From Kapaibacterium sp044224925 (GTDB lineage Bacteria; Bacteroidota; Ignavibacteria; Kapaibacteriales; Kapaibacteriaceae), in assembly GCA_044224925.1 (NCBI GenBank), contig JBGAJM010000010.1:1-64000 (forward strand): a DNA stretch of 64,000 bases. Direction: 5' to 3'. The translations under genes and the position numbers were made by a program. Of the stretch, positions 35,240-43,172 are shown piece after piece. How positions within the stretch are numbered: the first letter of the stretch is position 1; each line of letters begins with the position of its first letter. Below the pieces are notes generated by a model that worked only from the letters and a program-made list of their open reading frames with translations, made no database searches and was not told where the DNA came from.

Positions 35240-37198
35240 TCACTCTCTTGATTCCAACCAGTAGGTGTTCATCAGACCCTTGCCCTTGATATCGAACGAT
35301 CCACGCTCGATAGTGACAAGTGACGAAGACACAGAGTGCGACACCGAGTGCGACACCGAGTGCGATTGTGGATTCTCCGATTCAGTGATTGGATTCTGTA
35401 TTATGAATTCTGTATTCCTCTTCAATTCCGAGGCAAACGCTTCGGATATATGAACCCGCCCGGCCTCGCCCGCCGACTCCATCCGTGAGGCAACGTTGAC
35501 GGTGTCGCCCCACACATCGTATTGCAACCGCTGCGTGCCGATGACACCGGCTGTTGCGGGACCGAAGTGGATGCCGACTCGGAACAGCAGTGGATCTCCG
35601 TTGGGCCATGTGAATGCGTGTTGCATGACATCGAGGGCAACGTGGGCAATGGACAACGCATTTGTCGTCGCATCTGCATCGCCGCGGAAGCACATGTAGG
35701 AGTCACCGATGGTCTTGACCTTGACAACGTCCTGCTTGTCACAGAATGCATCGATCGTACGGAAGATGTTCTCCAACATCTTCACCACGTCGGAAGGCGG
35801 CATGGAGGAAGTGTGCGATGTGAAGCCCACAACATCAAGGAACATCACGGCAGCATGATCGAAATGATCGCCGGTCACATCTTCGCCGCGGATCATACGG
35901 TCGGCGACAGACTTCGGAAGCGCTCCATACAGCAACGCGCGCTCCTTGTCTCGCTCCCGCCTTTCACCTTCCATCCTTCGCTCCGCCTCCATCATCGCTA
36001 GTCTTTGCGTGGCCTCTTTGCCGCGGATCTCTTCGGTGATGCGCTGATACTCGTTGTTGTGCTCAATGTAACCGGCGAAGTCATTACGTTTCTGGGCGAG
36101 GTCGCGAAGCATTTTGTGGCACTCTGCGGAATACCCACGTAGGCCGGCCTCGACCGTGATCGCTAGTGCATCAGTTAGGTGTTGATGCGCCGCATCAAGA
36201 TCCTCCCAGTGTTCGGCAAAGTTGGCGCTGTTGGCGTGATATTGACACCGAACAACCGGATCATCCATCTGCATGGTGGCCTGACGCTCCAACAGTTCTG
36301 CGGCTTCGTCATACCGAATGAGGCCCATGAGTGCCGTGACCACATTGCCGGTGGCGCCGGCCATACCGGCGCGGTCGCCTAGTTCTTCGTGCATCGCTAG
36401 CGCGCGGCCGTAATGCTCCAGCGCTGCCGTATGGTCGCCTCTTGCACGGAATAGATTTCCAATGTTCGAGGTAATGCTGGCCACGCCAGCTCTGTCGCCA
36501 ACCCCGTCAAGGATCGCCATCGCTCGACGGAAGTACTCAAGTGCGGCCGTGCTGTCGTCGGTGCCGTTGTACACGTTCCCAATACCGTTGGTACTGTGGG
36601 CCACGCCCACAGGGTCACCAAGCAATTCATACAATGCCAATGCGCGGCGGTGGTATTCCAGTGCCGCGGGGTAGTCGTCGGTACTGAAGTACACATTGCC
36701 AATGCCATTGGTGACGCGGGCCACGCCCGCATCGTCGCCAAGCGATAGATGCAATTCCAATGCGCGGCGATACTGTTCCAATGCCGCCGGATAGTCGCCC
36801 GTGTTTGTAAGTAGATTACCGATATTCCCAGTGATAACGGCCACCCCAGCGAGGTCGCCCAACTCTGTGGGCACCTCCAACGCGCGGCGGTAGTGCTCGA
36901 GTGCTCTGGCAAAATCGCCGATCTTGCGGTACACATTGCCTATGTTGACAGCGATGCGTGCTATCCCTTGACTGTCACCCAGCGCTTCACGCAATGCCAT
37001 CGCACTGCGGTAATGCTCCAATGCTGCAGGGTACTCGCCCCTGATCACTTCGGCAACACCAAGGGTAGTGTGTGCATGCGCCTCTGCGCTCTGTGTACCA
37101 AGCGCTTGCATTTCATGAGCCAGAGCACGTAGCGACTCAGCGTCATGTTTCGTCATTGCATGATCGACATCTTCCTTGATCTCTTCGAGCGTTCTCAC
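35240..37198 (-). CDS. TPR-class III adenylate cyclase, type A
   Basis: The protein has 652 residues, starting MRTLEEIKEDVDHAMTKHDA. About seven TPRs with ELGDRAGVA-type joints precede RERDKERALLYGALPKSVAD. The cyclase has FLDVVGFT near 453, KVKTIGDSYM near 497 and NVASRM near 567, with all expected catalytic residues. The catalytic loop is native-like (FTWPNGDPLLFRVGIHFG). Repeats are limited to the C-terminal loop: AATACAG heptads, three 12-bp units and GTCACTY. The start overlaps the stop of the type B gene 37195-39480 by 4 nt, forming a B-A pair like 32954/31128 and 55349/53259. Confidence 0.93.
   Translation of the reverse strand: MRTLEEIKEDVDHAMTKHDAESLRALAHEMQALGTQSAEAHAHTTLGVAEVIRGEYPAALEHYRSAMALREALGDSQGIARIAVNIGNVYRKIGDFARALEHYRRALEVPTELGDLAGVAVITGNIGNLLTNTGDYPAALEQYRRALELHLSLGDDAGVARVTNGIGNVYFSTDDYPAALEYHRRALALYELLGDPVGVAHSTNGIGNVYNGTDDSTAALEYFRRAMAILDGVGDRAGVASITSNIGNLFRARGDHTAALEHYGRALAMHEELGDRAGMAGATGNVVTALMGLIRYDEAAELLERQATMQMDDPVVRCQYHANSANFAEHWEDLDAAHQHLTDALAITVEAGLRGYSAECHKMLRDLAQKRNDFAGYIEHNNEYQRITEEIRGKEATQRLAMMEAERRMEGERRERDKERALLYGALPKSVADRMIRGEDVTGDHFDHAAVMFLDVVGFTSHTSSMPPSDVVKMLENIFRTIDAFCDKQDVVKVKTIGDSYMCFRGDADATTNALSIAHVALDVMQHAFTWPNGDPLLFRVGIHFGPATAGVIGTQRLQYDVWGDTVNVASRMESAGEAGRVHISEAFASELKRNTEFIIQNPITESENPQSHSVSHSVSHSVSSSLVTIERGSFDIKGKGLMNTYWLESRE
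35312..35425 (-). repeat. In-frame repeats in C-terminal loop of cyclase 35240-37198
   Basis: AATACAG/AATTCAT heptads (NTEFIIQNPI) are followed by three VSHS-type 12-bp units and the SSLVTIERG junction. Confidence 0.85.
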
Positions 37199-39480
37199 GA
37201 TGCACCCTCCAACCAGTACGTGTTCAATGCACCCTTGCCTTTGATGTCAATCGAGCCACGCTCGATAGTGACGAGTGACGAAGACACTGCGTGCGACACT
37301 TCATGCGACACGGAGTGCGACACGGAGTGCGACACCGAGTGCGACACGGAGTGCGACACGGAGTGCGATTCTGGATTGGGAGATTCCGAGATTGAATTCT
37401 GTATTGTGTATTCTGTATTCGCCTTCAATTGAATGGCAAACGCTTCGGACACCTGCACCCGTCCGGCCTCACCGCTGCTCTCCATTCGTGAGGCAACATT
37501 GACGGTGTCTCCCCACACATCATACTGCATGCGTTCTTTGCCGATAACGCCAGCAGTTACAGGGCCACAGTGCATTCCGATGCGGAAGAGCACTTCGTGC
37601 GACACGGGGATAACGCCTTCGGCGTGCGACACCGAGTGCGACACGGAGTGCGACACTTCGTGGGAAAGACGAATACGCGACATATCCATGGCGCAGAGTG
37701 CAGCGTTGATCACGTTGTCAAACGCCACGGCCATGTAGCTATCCCCGATCGTTTTGATCTTGGTGACGCCATACTTGGCACAGATCGCATCGCATTGTGT
37801 GAACACATCGTCGAGCAACTCGATCACATCTTGCGATGACATTGTTGAGGAGATCTCTGTGAAGCCGACGATGTCGAGGAAGATGACGGTTGCATTGTCA
37901 TAGTGATCATTCACCACCTCGCCCCTTGCCACCCTATCGGCCACTTCCTTGGGTAGGGTGGAATGAAGCACGGCCAGGTGTTTTGCGAGCTCGCGTTCAC
38001 GGGCATCGATCTCGCGCTGCTTGGCCTGCATGGCGAGCTTGGTGGCCGTTTCCTTGCCGTTGACCTCTTCGGTGATGCGCGTGTATTCGTTGTTGTGCTC
38101 GACGTAGCGGGCAAGATCATTTTGCTCCAGCGCAAGATCGCGGAGGTGCTTGTGTGTCGACGCAATGTAGGGACGCAGTCCATGCTCTTGAGCGATGGCC
38201 AACGCGCGCAGGAGCGAATCGCGGGACTGCTCTGCGTCACCGGCGCGCACCTGCAATTGCGCACGATACACCTCACGCAAGATGTGCTGGTGCGGACTGT
38301 CGCTCTGAATTTCGTCGACGATCCCTAGCAGATCCATGGCATCGCCGTCTTTCTCCGCGGATAGATACATTCCGATCAGAGCATACCGAATGCGTTGAAC
38401 ATTTCCACGTTCGCCAAGCTCTTCTACGATCGTCAGTGCTCGCTGATACTGCTCAATGGCCGCGAGTTGGTCGCCGTTCCTCGCATACACCTCACCAATT
38501 CCGTAGATGGCTTCGGCCACATGAGAGGGTTCACCCAACTGTTCATACAAGGTACCAGCCCGCTGGTAGTGTTCAAGAGCCGCGGTGGTATCGCCGATGC
38601 GGTTGTGCAAGCCGCCGATACGTTCCAGCACATACGCGATCCCTCTGCGGCTGTCGATCTCTTCATAGATGGTGAGCGCCTGTTGCAAGTAGTCGAGTGC
38701 CGATGGATAGTCGCCGGTTTCGCGGTACACACCACCGATGTTCGCCATCACATGGGCAATACTGTGCGGTTCACCGACCTCCTGATGGATCGACAGTGAT
38801 CGACGGTACTGCTCCAACCCCGCTGGATAGTCACCCATCATAAGGTAGGCGTTGCCGATGTTGCCCAAGGTACGAGCGACCGCGCCTCGATCGCCGTGTT
38901 CGGCATGCATACTCAGAGAGCGTTGAAAGTGCTCCAGGGCTGTACGATAGTCACCGAGATTGTAGTAGATGATGCCGATGCTTCCGGTGACAAGTGCGAC
39001 GGAATTGAGTTCCCCGAGCTCGCTATTGAGAGCGAGGGCTCGTTGGTAGTTCGTCATGGCCGCGTCGTAGTCGTTGCATTCCAGCATCACGGCAGCAAGA
39101 TTCCCTGACGCACGAGCCACACCACGACGGTCGGCCGTTTCTTCACTTATGGTGAGGGCCCTTCGATGGAAGTTCAACGCTTCAGAATAATCGCCGGTTC
39201 GGCAGAGAGCACTGCCGATATTGTCCAAGGTGACCGCCTGGCCTGCACGGTCGCCAAGCGCTTCATACAGTGCCAACGCAGCACGACCATGCTCCAGCGC
39301 TTTGGCATAGTTGTCGCGCAACAGCATGGCCCATCCGCGTATGCGGTGGGCGAGGGCCTGCGCTTCCGGTGTTGCGACCGTATCGAGCTCGGTGGCAAGG
39401 GTCAGCAAGGCGGCGGCGTCGTTGATCCGCATCGCCGCCTGAACGGCCTCGCGGATCTCGTCAAAGGGGCGGGGTGACAT
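37195..39480 (-). CDS. TPR-class III adenylate cyclase, type B
   Basis: The protein has 761 residues, starting MSPRPFDEIREAVQAAMRIN. Around nine TPRs lead into KHLAVLHSTLPKEVADRVAR and the cyclase: FLDIVGFT near 536, KIKTIGDSYMA near 578 and NVASRM near 660, with the adenylate-type Lys/Asp pair intact. It carries repeats at two places. The catalytic loop after MSRIRL gains SHEVSHSVSHSVSHAEGVI before the strand LFRIGMHCGP. The C-terminal loop has AATACAG heptads, seven 12-bp units and GTCACTY. It is first of the four leftward cyclases and coupled to the type A gene. The Asn/Arg pair and metal sites lie outside the inserts. Confidence 0.93.
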   Translation of the reverse strand: MSPRPFDEIREAVQAAMRINDAAALLTLATELDTVATPEAQALAHRIRGWAMLLRDNYAKALEHGRAALALYEALGDRAGQAVTLDNIGSALCRTGDYSEALNFHRRALTISEETADRRGVARASGNLAAVMLECNDYDAAMTNYQRALALNSELGELNSVALVTGSIGIIYYNLGDYRTALEHFQRSLSMHAEHGDRGAVARTLGNIGNAYLMMGDYPAGLEQYRRSLSIHQEVGEPHSIAHVMANIGGVYRETGDYPSALDYLQQALTIYEEIDSRRGIAYVLERIGGLHNRIGDTTAALEHYQRAGTLYEQLGEPSHVAEAIYGIGEVYARNGDQLAAIEQYQRALTIVEELGERGNVQRIRYALIGMYLSAEKDGDAMDLLGIVDEIQSDSPHQHILREVYRAQLQVRAGDAEQSRDSLLRALAIAQEHGLRPYIASTHKHLRDLALEQNDLARYVEHNNEYTRITEEVNGKETATKLAMQAKQREIDARERELAKHLAVLHSTLPKEVADRVARGEVVNDHYDNATVIFLDIVGFTEISSTMSSQDVIELLDDVFTQCDAICAKYGVTKIKTIGDSYMAVAFDNVINAALCAMDMSRIRLSHEVSHSVSHSVSHAEGVIPVSHEVLFRIGMHCGPVTAGVIGKERMQYDVWGDTVNVASRMESSGEAGRVQVSEAFAIQLKANTEYTIQNSISESPNPESHSVSHSVSHSVSHSVSHSVSHEVSHAVSSSLVTIERGSIDIKGKGALNTYWLEGAS
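37270..37432 (-). repeat. In-frame repeats in C-terminal loop of cyclase 37195-39480
   Basis: AATACAG/AATACAC heptads, then seven exact 12-bp GTGTCGCACNNN units with TCC, GAA and GCA triplets, then GTCACTY sequence. Confidence 0.87.
37590..37668 (-). repeat. In-frame repeats in catalytic loop of cyclase 37195-39480
   Basis: 12-bp units broken by the 13-nt palindrome ACGCCTTCGGCGT at 37613-37625, the same palindrome that opens the non-coding array at 30066. The insert keeps frame between MSRIRL and LFRIGMH. Confidence 0.87.
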
Positions 39481-39489
39481 GGAGGGAAG

Positions 39490-39585
39490 TTACGAATCAG
39501 AGTGACGAGTGACGAGTGACAAGTGACACTTCGTGGGTCCTATATTGTTGATCCTTGATCCTTGATCTTTGATTCATCTTCCATC
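39490..39585. repeat. Heptad repeats between cyclase and esterase genes
   Basis: Copies of AGTGACG/AGTGACA (the GTCACTY family) followed by one GTGGGAC-type unit and then TTGATCC heptads. Every unit is 7 nt. They fill the divergent intergenic space between the cyclase starting at 39480 and the esterase at 39593. Confidence 0.85.
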
Positions 39586-39592
39586 CTCCCCC

Positions 39593-40849
39593 ATGATCCT
39601 CCGCTCCTTCCTCCTCCTGCTTGTCGGCGTGGTCGTGCTTGTCGGACGAGCACAGGGTCAGCATTGCACGAACGACCAGCGCTATACCGACGTGGTGACC
39701 TTCGATACCGCCCAGATCACGATCGGCGCGAATGTTCAATACGGCACGGCCAACGATGTGCAAGGGAGTCCGGTGCCGTTGCTCATGGACCTGTACTATC
39801 CGAACCTTGCCGTCGACCCAGTGGCGGCACGACCGATGATCGTGCTCTTTCATGGAGGCGGGTTCTCGTCGGGTGACAAACAGTCGGGCGACATCCGCGA
39901 CCTCTGCGTGCATCTGGCCATGCGCGGCTTTGTGTGTGCATCCGTGAACTATCGGCTCGGACATGACTTCTCGGAGTACGGACAGTACAAGGCGCGGTAT
40001 CGCGCGATCCAGGATGGCCATGCCGCCCTTCGATTCATTGTGCGCAATGCCGCCACCGTCCGCATCGACACGAACTGGCTGTTCGTTGGCGGACAAAGTG
40101 CCGGCTCGTTGCTGGCGCTGGGCATGGTGTATGCGGATCAGAGCGAGCTCGACAGTATATCGCTGCTCTATGGCACGACGGCTGTGAGCGCGGAGTTGGG
40201 AGGCTTGCATACGTCCGGCAATGCACTGACGAATTCGTATTCCATCAAGGGCATCTTCAACAACTGGGGCGGTGTTGTTGCGAGCGAAGTGGATGCGGAC
40301 GAAATGATCCCCACCATTGCCTTTCACGGTGGCCTCGATCCGTTGGTCCCGATCGATGTCGATACGTCGTTCGCACACTGCGCACTGCTTGGCTCGCGAG
40401 CGATCCATGCCGATCTGATCGCCAACGGCGTGTGCAGCGAGTTGAACGTAGAGGTATCGGGTGGACACGGCATCTATCGCGATGCTGCAAGCGTGTTCAG
40501 AGCACAACATGCGAGCTGCTTCTTCCGCTCGATCTTCTGTGATCGTTGCTCGAGTTTCTCCACCACCGATTCGATCCCTTCATCGTGCTCGTCCCCTGTC
40601 CACGTCGACGAGCAACCGCGCACCACCTCATTCCACATCGACCCCAATCCTTTCGAAAGCATCATGACCATTGGAGGGTTGGAGGGTGGCGCGGAACTCA
40701 CGGTCTACAACTGCTTCGGACAAGTGGTCCGCACAGCTCACGTCGGCAATGGCCCCCTTCACCTTGATGTATCGCCGGGTTTGTACATTCTGCACGTACA
40801 ACCCACGGGAAACAGCAGTAGATTCACGAAGGTGGTGGTGAGGCGATGA
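39593..40849 (+). CDS. T9SS-exported alpha/beta-hydrolase (esterase/lipase-like)
   Basis: The start is the ATG at 39593 (418 residues), at the signal peptide MILRSFLLLLVGVVVLVGRA; the ORF frame extends 8 residues upstream. The fold is that of secreted carboxylesterases: oxyanion motif FHGGGFSSGD near residue 86, nucleophile GGQSAG with Ser near 168, and a His in SGGHGIY near 289. The C-terminal 80 residues are a T9SS sorting domain (HIDPNPFES, VSPGLYILHVQPTG). It would be a surface or secreted hydrolase. Its stop overlaps the orphan cyclase-tail ORF by 4 nt. It is odd to find it coupled to a cyclase remnant. Confidence 0.87.
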   Translation: MILRSFLLLLVGVVVLVGRAQGQHCTNDQRYTDVVTFDTAQITIGANVQYGTANDVQGSPVPLLMDLYYPNLAVDPVAARPMIVLFHGGGFSSGDKQSGDIRDLCVHLAMRGFVCASVNYRLGHDFSEYGQYKARYRAIQDGHAALRFIVRNAATVRIDTNWLFVGGQSAGSLLALGMVYADQSELDSISLLYGTTAVSAELGGLHTSGNALTNSYSIKGIFNNWGGVVASEVDADEMIPTIAFHGGLDPLVPIDVDTSFAHCALLGSRAIHADLIANGVCSELNVEVSGGHGIYRDAASVFRAQHASCFFRSIFCDRCSSFSTTDSIPSSCSSPVHVDEQPRTTSFHIDPNPFESIMTIGGLEGGAELTVYNCFGQVVRTAHVGNGPLHLDVSPGLYILHVQPTGNSSRFTKVVVRR

Positions 40850-41103
40850 AGAAGAGGAATACAGAATACACAATACAGAATTCAATCAAAGAATCAAGGA
40901 ATCAAGAATCACACGAAGTGTCGCACAGCGTGTCGCACAGCGTGTCGCACGCCGAAGGCGTTTTCTTCGTGTCGCACTCCGTGTCGCACGAAGTGCCACT
41001 TGTCACTCGTCACTCGTCACTTGTCACTGTCGAACGAGGATCGTTCGACATCAAAGGCAAAGGCCCCATGCGCACGTATTGGTTGGAAAGGAGCGATCGA
41101 TGA
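40846..41103 (+). CDS. Orphan cyclase C-terminal tail, probable gene remnant
   Basis: The protein is only 85 residues long. It starts MKKRNTEYTIQNS, then 12-bp-repeat residues (HEVSHSVSHSVSHAEGV), GTCACTY-type residues and finally GSFDIKGKGPMRTYWLE, the last beta-hairpin of the cyclase domain. No TPR, metal-binding or substrate residues are present. The left border falls at the AATACAG heptads. Its stop overlaps the ATG of the next cyclase (ATGA), as a full-length upstream cyclase would. It is most simply the 3' stub of a deleted cyclase, still keeping reading frame and coupling. Expression as a small protein is possible. Confidence 0.75.
   Translation: MKKRNTEYTIQNSIKESRNQESHEVSHSVSHSVSHAEGVFFVSHSVSHEVPLVTRHSSLVTVERGSFDIKGKGPMRTYWLERSDR
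40856..41032 (+). repeat. Repeat block of the orphan cyclase tail
   Basis: AATACAG/AATACAC heptads, ATCAAGA heptads, 12-bp units and the palindrome ACGCCGAAGGCGT (40949-40961), then GTCACTC/GTCACTT heptads. All the families seen in the window lie side by side here. Confidence 0.88.
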
Positions 41104-43172
41104 GGACCTTCAAGGAGATCGCTGCGGACATCGATCGTGCGATGATCAACAACGAAGCGGACGTCTTGCGTTCGCTGGCCCGTGAGGCGCAAGCATTGCA
41201 TACATGGCAATCAGAGGCGCTTGCAGAGCTGGCGATGGGAACAGCCGAGCGCCAAATCGGTGCATACACATCGGCGCTTGAGAGTTTCCGTCGTGCGCTT
41301 GATCTGTTTGACAAGAAAGGCGACAAAACAGGATCAGCGCGAGCAATGGGAAGTATCGGCAATGTCCACCACAACATGGGCAACAATGCCTTGGCCATCG
41401 AGCAGTACCGTCGTGCACTCGCACTGCATACTGAGCTCGGTGATCGCATTGGCGTGGCAAGAAGTACGAACAACATGGGCAATGTGTACTACAACACCGG
41501 CGACTATCCGTCAGCACTGGAGCACTACAGAGCTGCATTGGCCACCTATGCAGAGATGGGTGACGTGGTTGCTACGGCTCGCATCACAACGAACATCGGG
41601 AACATCTATGGGATCACGGGCGACTATCCGTCGGCGCTGGAACACTATCAGCGAGCGCTGCCGTCGCTGGAAGAAATGTCCGACCGTTTTACGATAGCAC
41701 TCGTCACTGCCAACATTGGCGGAGTGTACAAAGCCACCGGTAACAATACCTTGGCACTGGAGCACTTCGATCGTGCACTATCGCTCACGGAAGAGTTGGG
41801 CGATCGTGCCAATACAGCTCTTTGCTACGCCAACATGGGGAATGTGTATTCAGAGATCGGTGAGTTCGCAACGGCGCTCGACTACTACTCGCGTGCTCTG
41901 GCAAGTGGCAAGGAACTGGGTGATAGCGCTCTCATCGCCAACATGACAGGCACCTGCTGCGGCGTGTACATCGAGATGGGACGATATGAAGAGGCCTCTG
42001 CATGCCTTGATACCCTTTCCTCCATGCCATTGGCGAGCCCATTGATCCAATTCGGATACAAGGCCAACTGCAGTGCGCTGGCCCGGCATCGCGGAGATCT
42101 TGATGCTGCAACGGAGCATGCTCTCGAGGCTTTGGAGATCGCCACTTCGGCTGGTTTGCGAGCAGAGGCGGCGCGATGCCACGAACTCCTTCGCGACCTG
42201 GCACAGTTGCGGAATGACTTCGCCGCCTACATCGAGCACAACAACGAGTTCTCGCGCATCACGCAAGAGATCAACGGCAGGGAGACGGCAACGAAACTGG
42301 CCATGCAAGCAAAGCAGCGCGAGATCGACGAACGCGAGCGTGAGCATCAGAAACACCTTGCCGTCCTCCATTCCACCCTGCCCAAGGAGGTTGCTGAAAG
42401 GGTGGCAAGGGGCGAGGTGGTGAATGATCACTACGACAATGCAACCGTGATCTTCCTTGATATCGTCGGCTTCACGGATCTATCGTCAACAATGTCGTCG
42501 CAAGAGGTCATTGCTCTACTCGACGACGTCTTCACCCAATGCGATGCGATCTGCGAGAAGCATGGCGTCACGAAGATCAAGACGATCGGTGACTCCTACA
42601 TGGCCGTATCGTTTGACAGCGTCGTCAACGCTGCACTCTGCGCCTTGGAAATGTCGCGGATTCGTCTTTCCCACGCAGTGTCGCACTCCGTGTCGCACGC
42701 AGTGTCGCACGCCGAAGGCGTCCTCCCCGTGTCGCATGAAGTTACATTCCGTATTGGCGTGCATTGTGGACCTGTGACGGCCGGTGTGATCGGCACGCAG
42801 CGTCTTCAATATGACGTCTGGGGAGACACGGTGAACGTTGCGTCGCGAATGGAGTCCTCTGGTGAACCAGGGAAGGTGCATGTTTCCGAAGCGTTTGCCA
42901 TTCAATTGAAGGCGAATACAGAATACATGATACAGAATCCAATCTCTGAATCTGTGAATCCACAATCCCACGAAGTGTCGCACTCCGTGTCGCACAACGT
43001 GTCGCACAACGTGTCCCACTCCGTGTCCCACTCCGTGTCGCACTCCGTGTCGCACAACGTGTCGCACTCCGTGTCGCACGAAGTGTCTTCGTCACTTGTC
43101 ACCATCGAACGAGGATCGATCGACATCAAAGGCAAGGGCCCCATGCGCACCTACTGGCTCGAACAAGCGTGA
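41100..43172 (+). CDS. TPR-class III adenylate cyclase, type B
   Basis: The start is the ATG at 41100 (690 residues; MRTFKEIAADIDRAM), overlapping the orphan tail stop. About seven TPRs precede KHLAVLHSTLPKEVAERVAR and the cyclase, with FLDIVGFT near 454, KIKTIGDSYMA near 497 and NVASRM near 581, and both the Lys and Asp substrate residues. Repeats occupy both loops. The catalytic loop reads SHAVSHSVSHAVSHAEGVL before TFRIGVHCGP. The C-terminal loop has the second longest tract, about ten VSHx units. It is followed by another type B cyclase with GTGA overlap. Confidence 0.93.
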   Translation: MRTFKEIAADIDRAMINNEADVLRSLAREAQALHTWQSEALAELAMGTAERQIGAYTSALESFRRALDLFDKKGDKTGSARAMGSIGNVHHNMGNNALAIEQYRRALALHTELGDRIGVARSTNNMGNVYYNTGDYPSALEHYRAALATYAEMGDVVATARITTNIGNIYGITGDYPSALEHYQRALPSLEEMSDRFTIALVTANIGGVYKATGNNTLALEHFDRALSLTEELGDRANTALCYANMGNVYSEIGEFATALDYYSRALASGKELGDSALIANMTGTCCGVYIEMGRYEEASACLDTLSSMPLASPLIQFGYKANCSALARHRGDLDAATEHALEALEIATSAGLRAEAARCHELLRDLAQLRNDFAAYIEHNNEFSRITQEINGRETATKLAMQAKQREIDEREREHQKHLAVLHSTLPKEVAERVARGEVVNDHYDNATVIFLDIVGFTDLSSTMSSQEVIALLDDVFTQCDAICEKHGVTKIKTIGDSYMAVSFDSVVNAALCALEMSRIRLSHAVSHSVSHAVSHAEGVLPVSHEVTFRIGVHCGPVTAGVIGTQRLQYDVWGDTVNVASRMESSGEPGKVHVSEAFAIQLKANTEYMIQNPISESVNPQSHEVSHSVSHNVSHNVSHSVSHSVSHSVSHNVSHSVSHEVSSSLVTIERGSIDIKGKGPMRTYWLEQA
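42672..42744 (+). repeat. In-frame repeats in catalytic loop of cyclase 41100-43172
   Basis: 12-bp units with GCA and TCC triplets and the palindrome ACGCCGAAGGCGT at 42709-42721. Confidence 0.87.
42915..43108 (+). repeat. In-frame repeats in C-terminal loop of cyclase 41100-43172
   Basis: AATACAG heptads, about ten exact 12-bp units with TCC, AAC and GAA triplets, then TCGTCACTTGTCACC. Confidence 0.88.
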
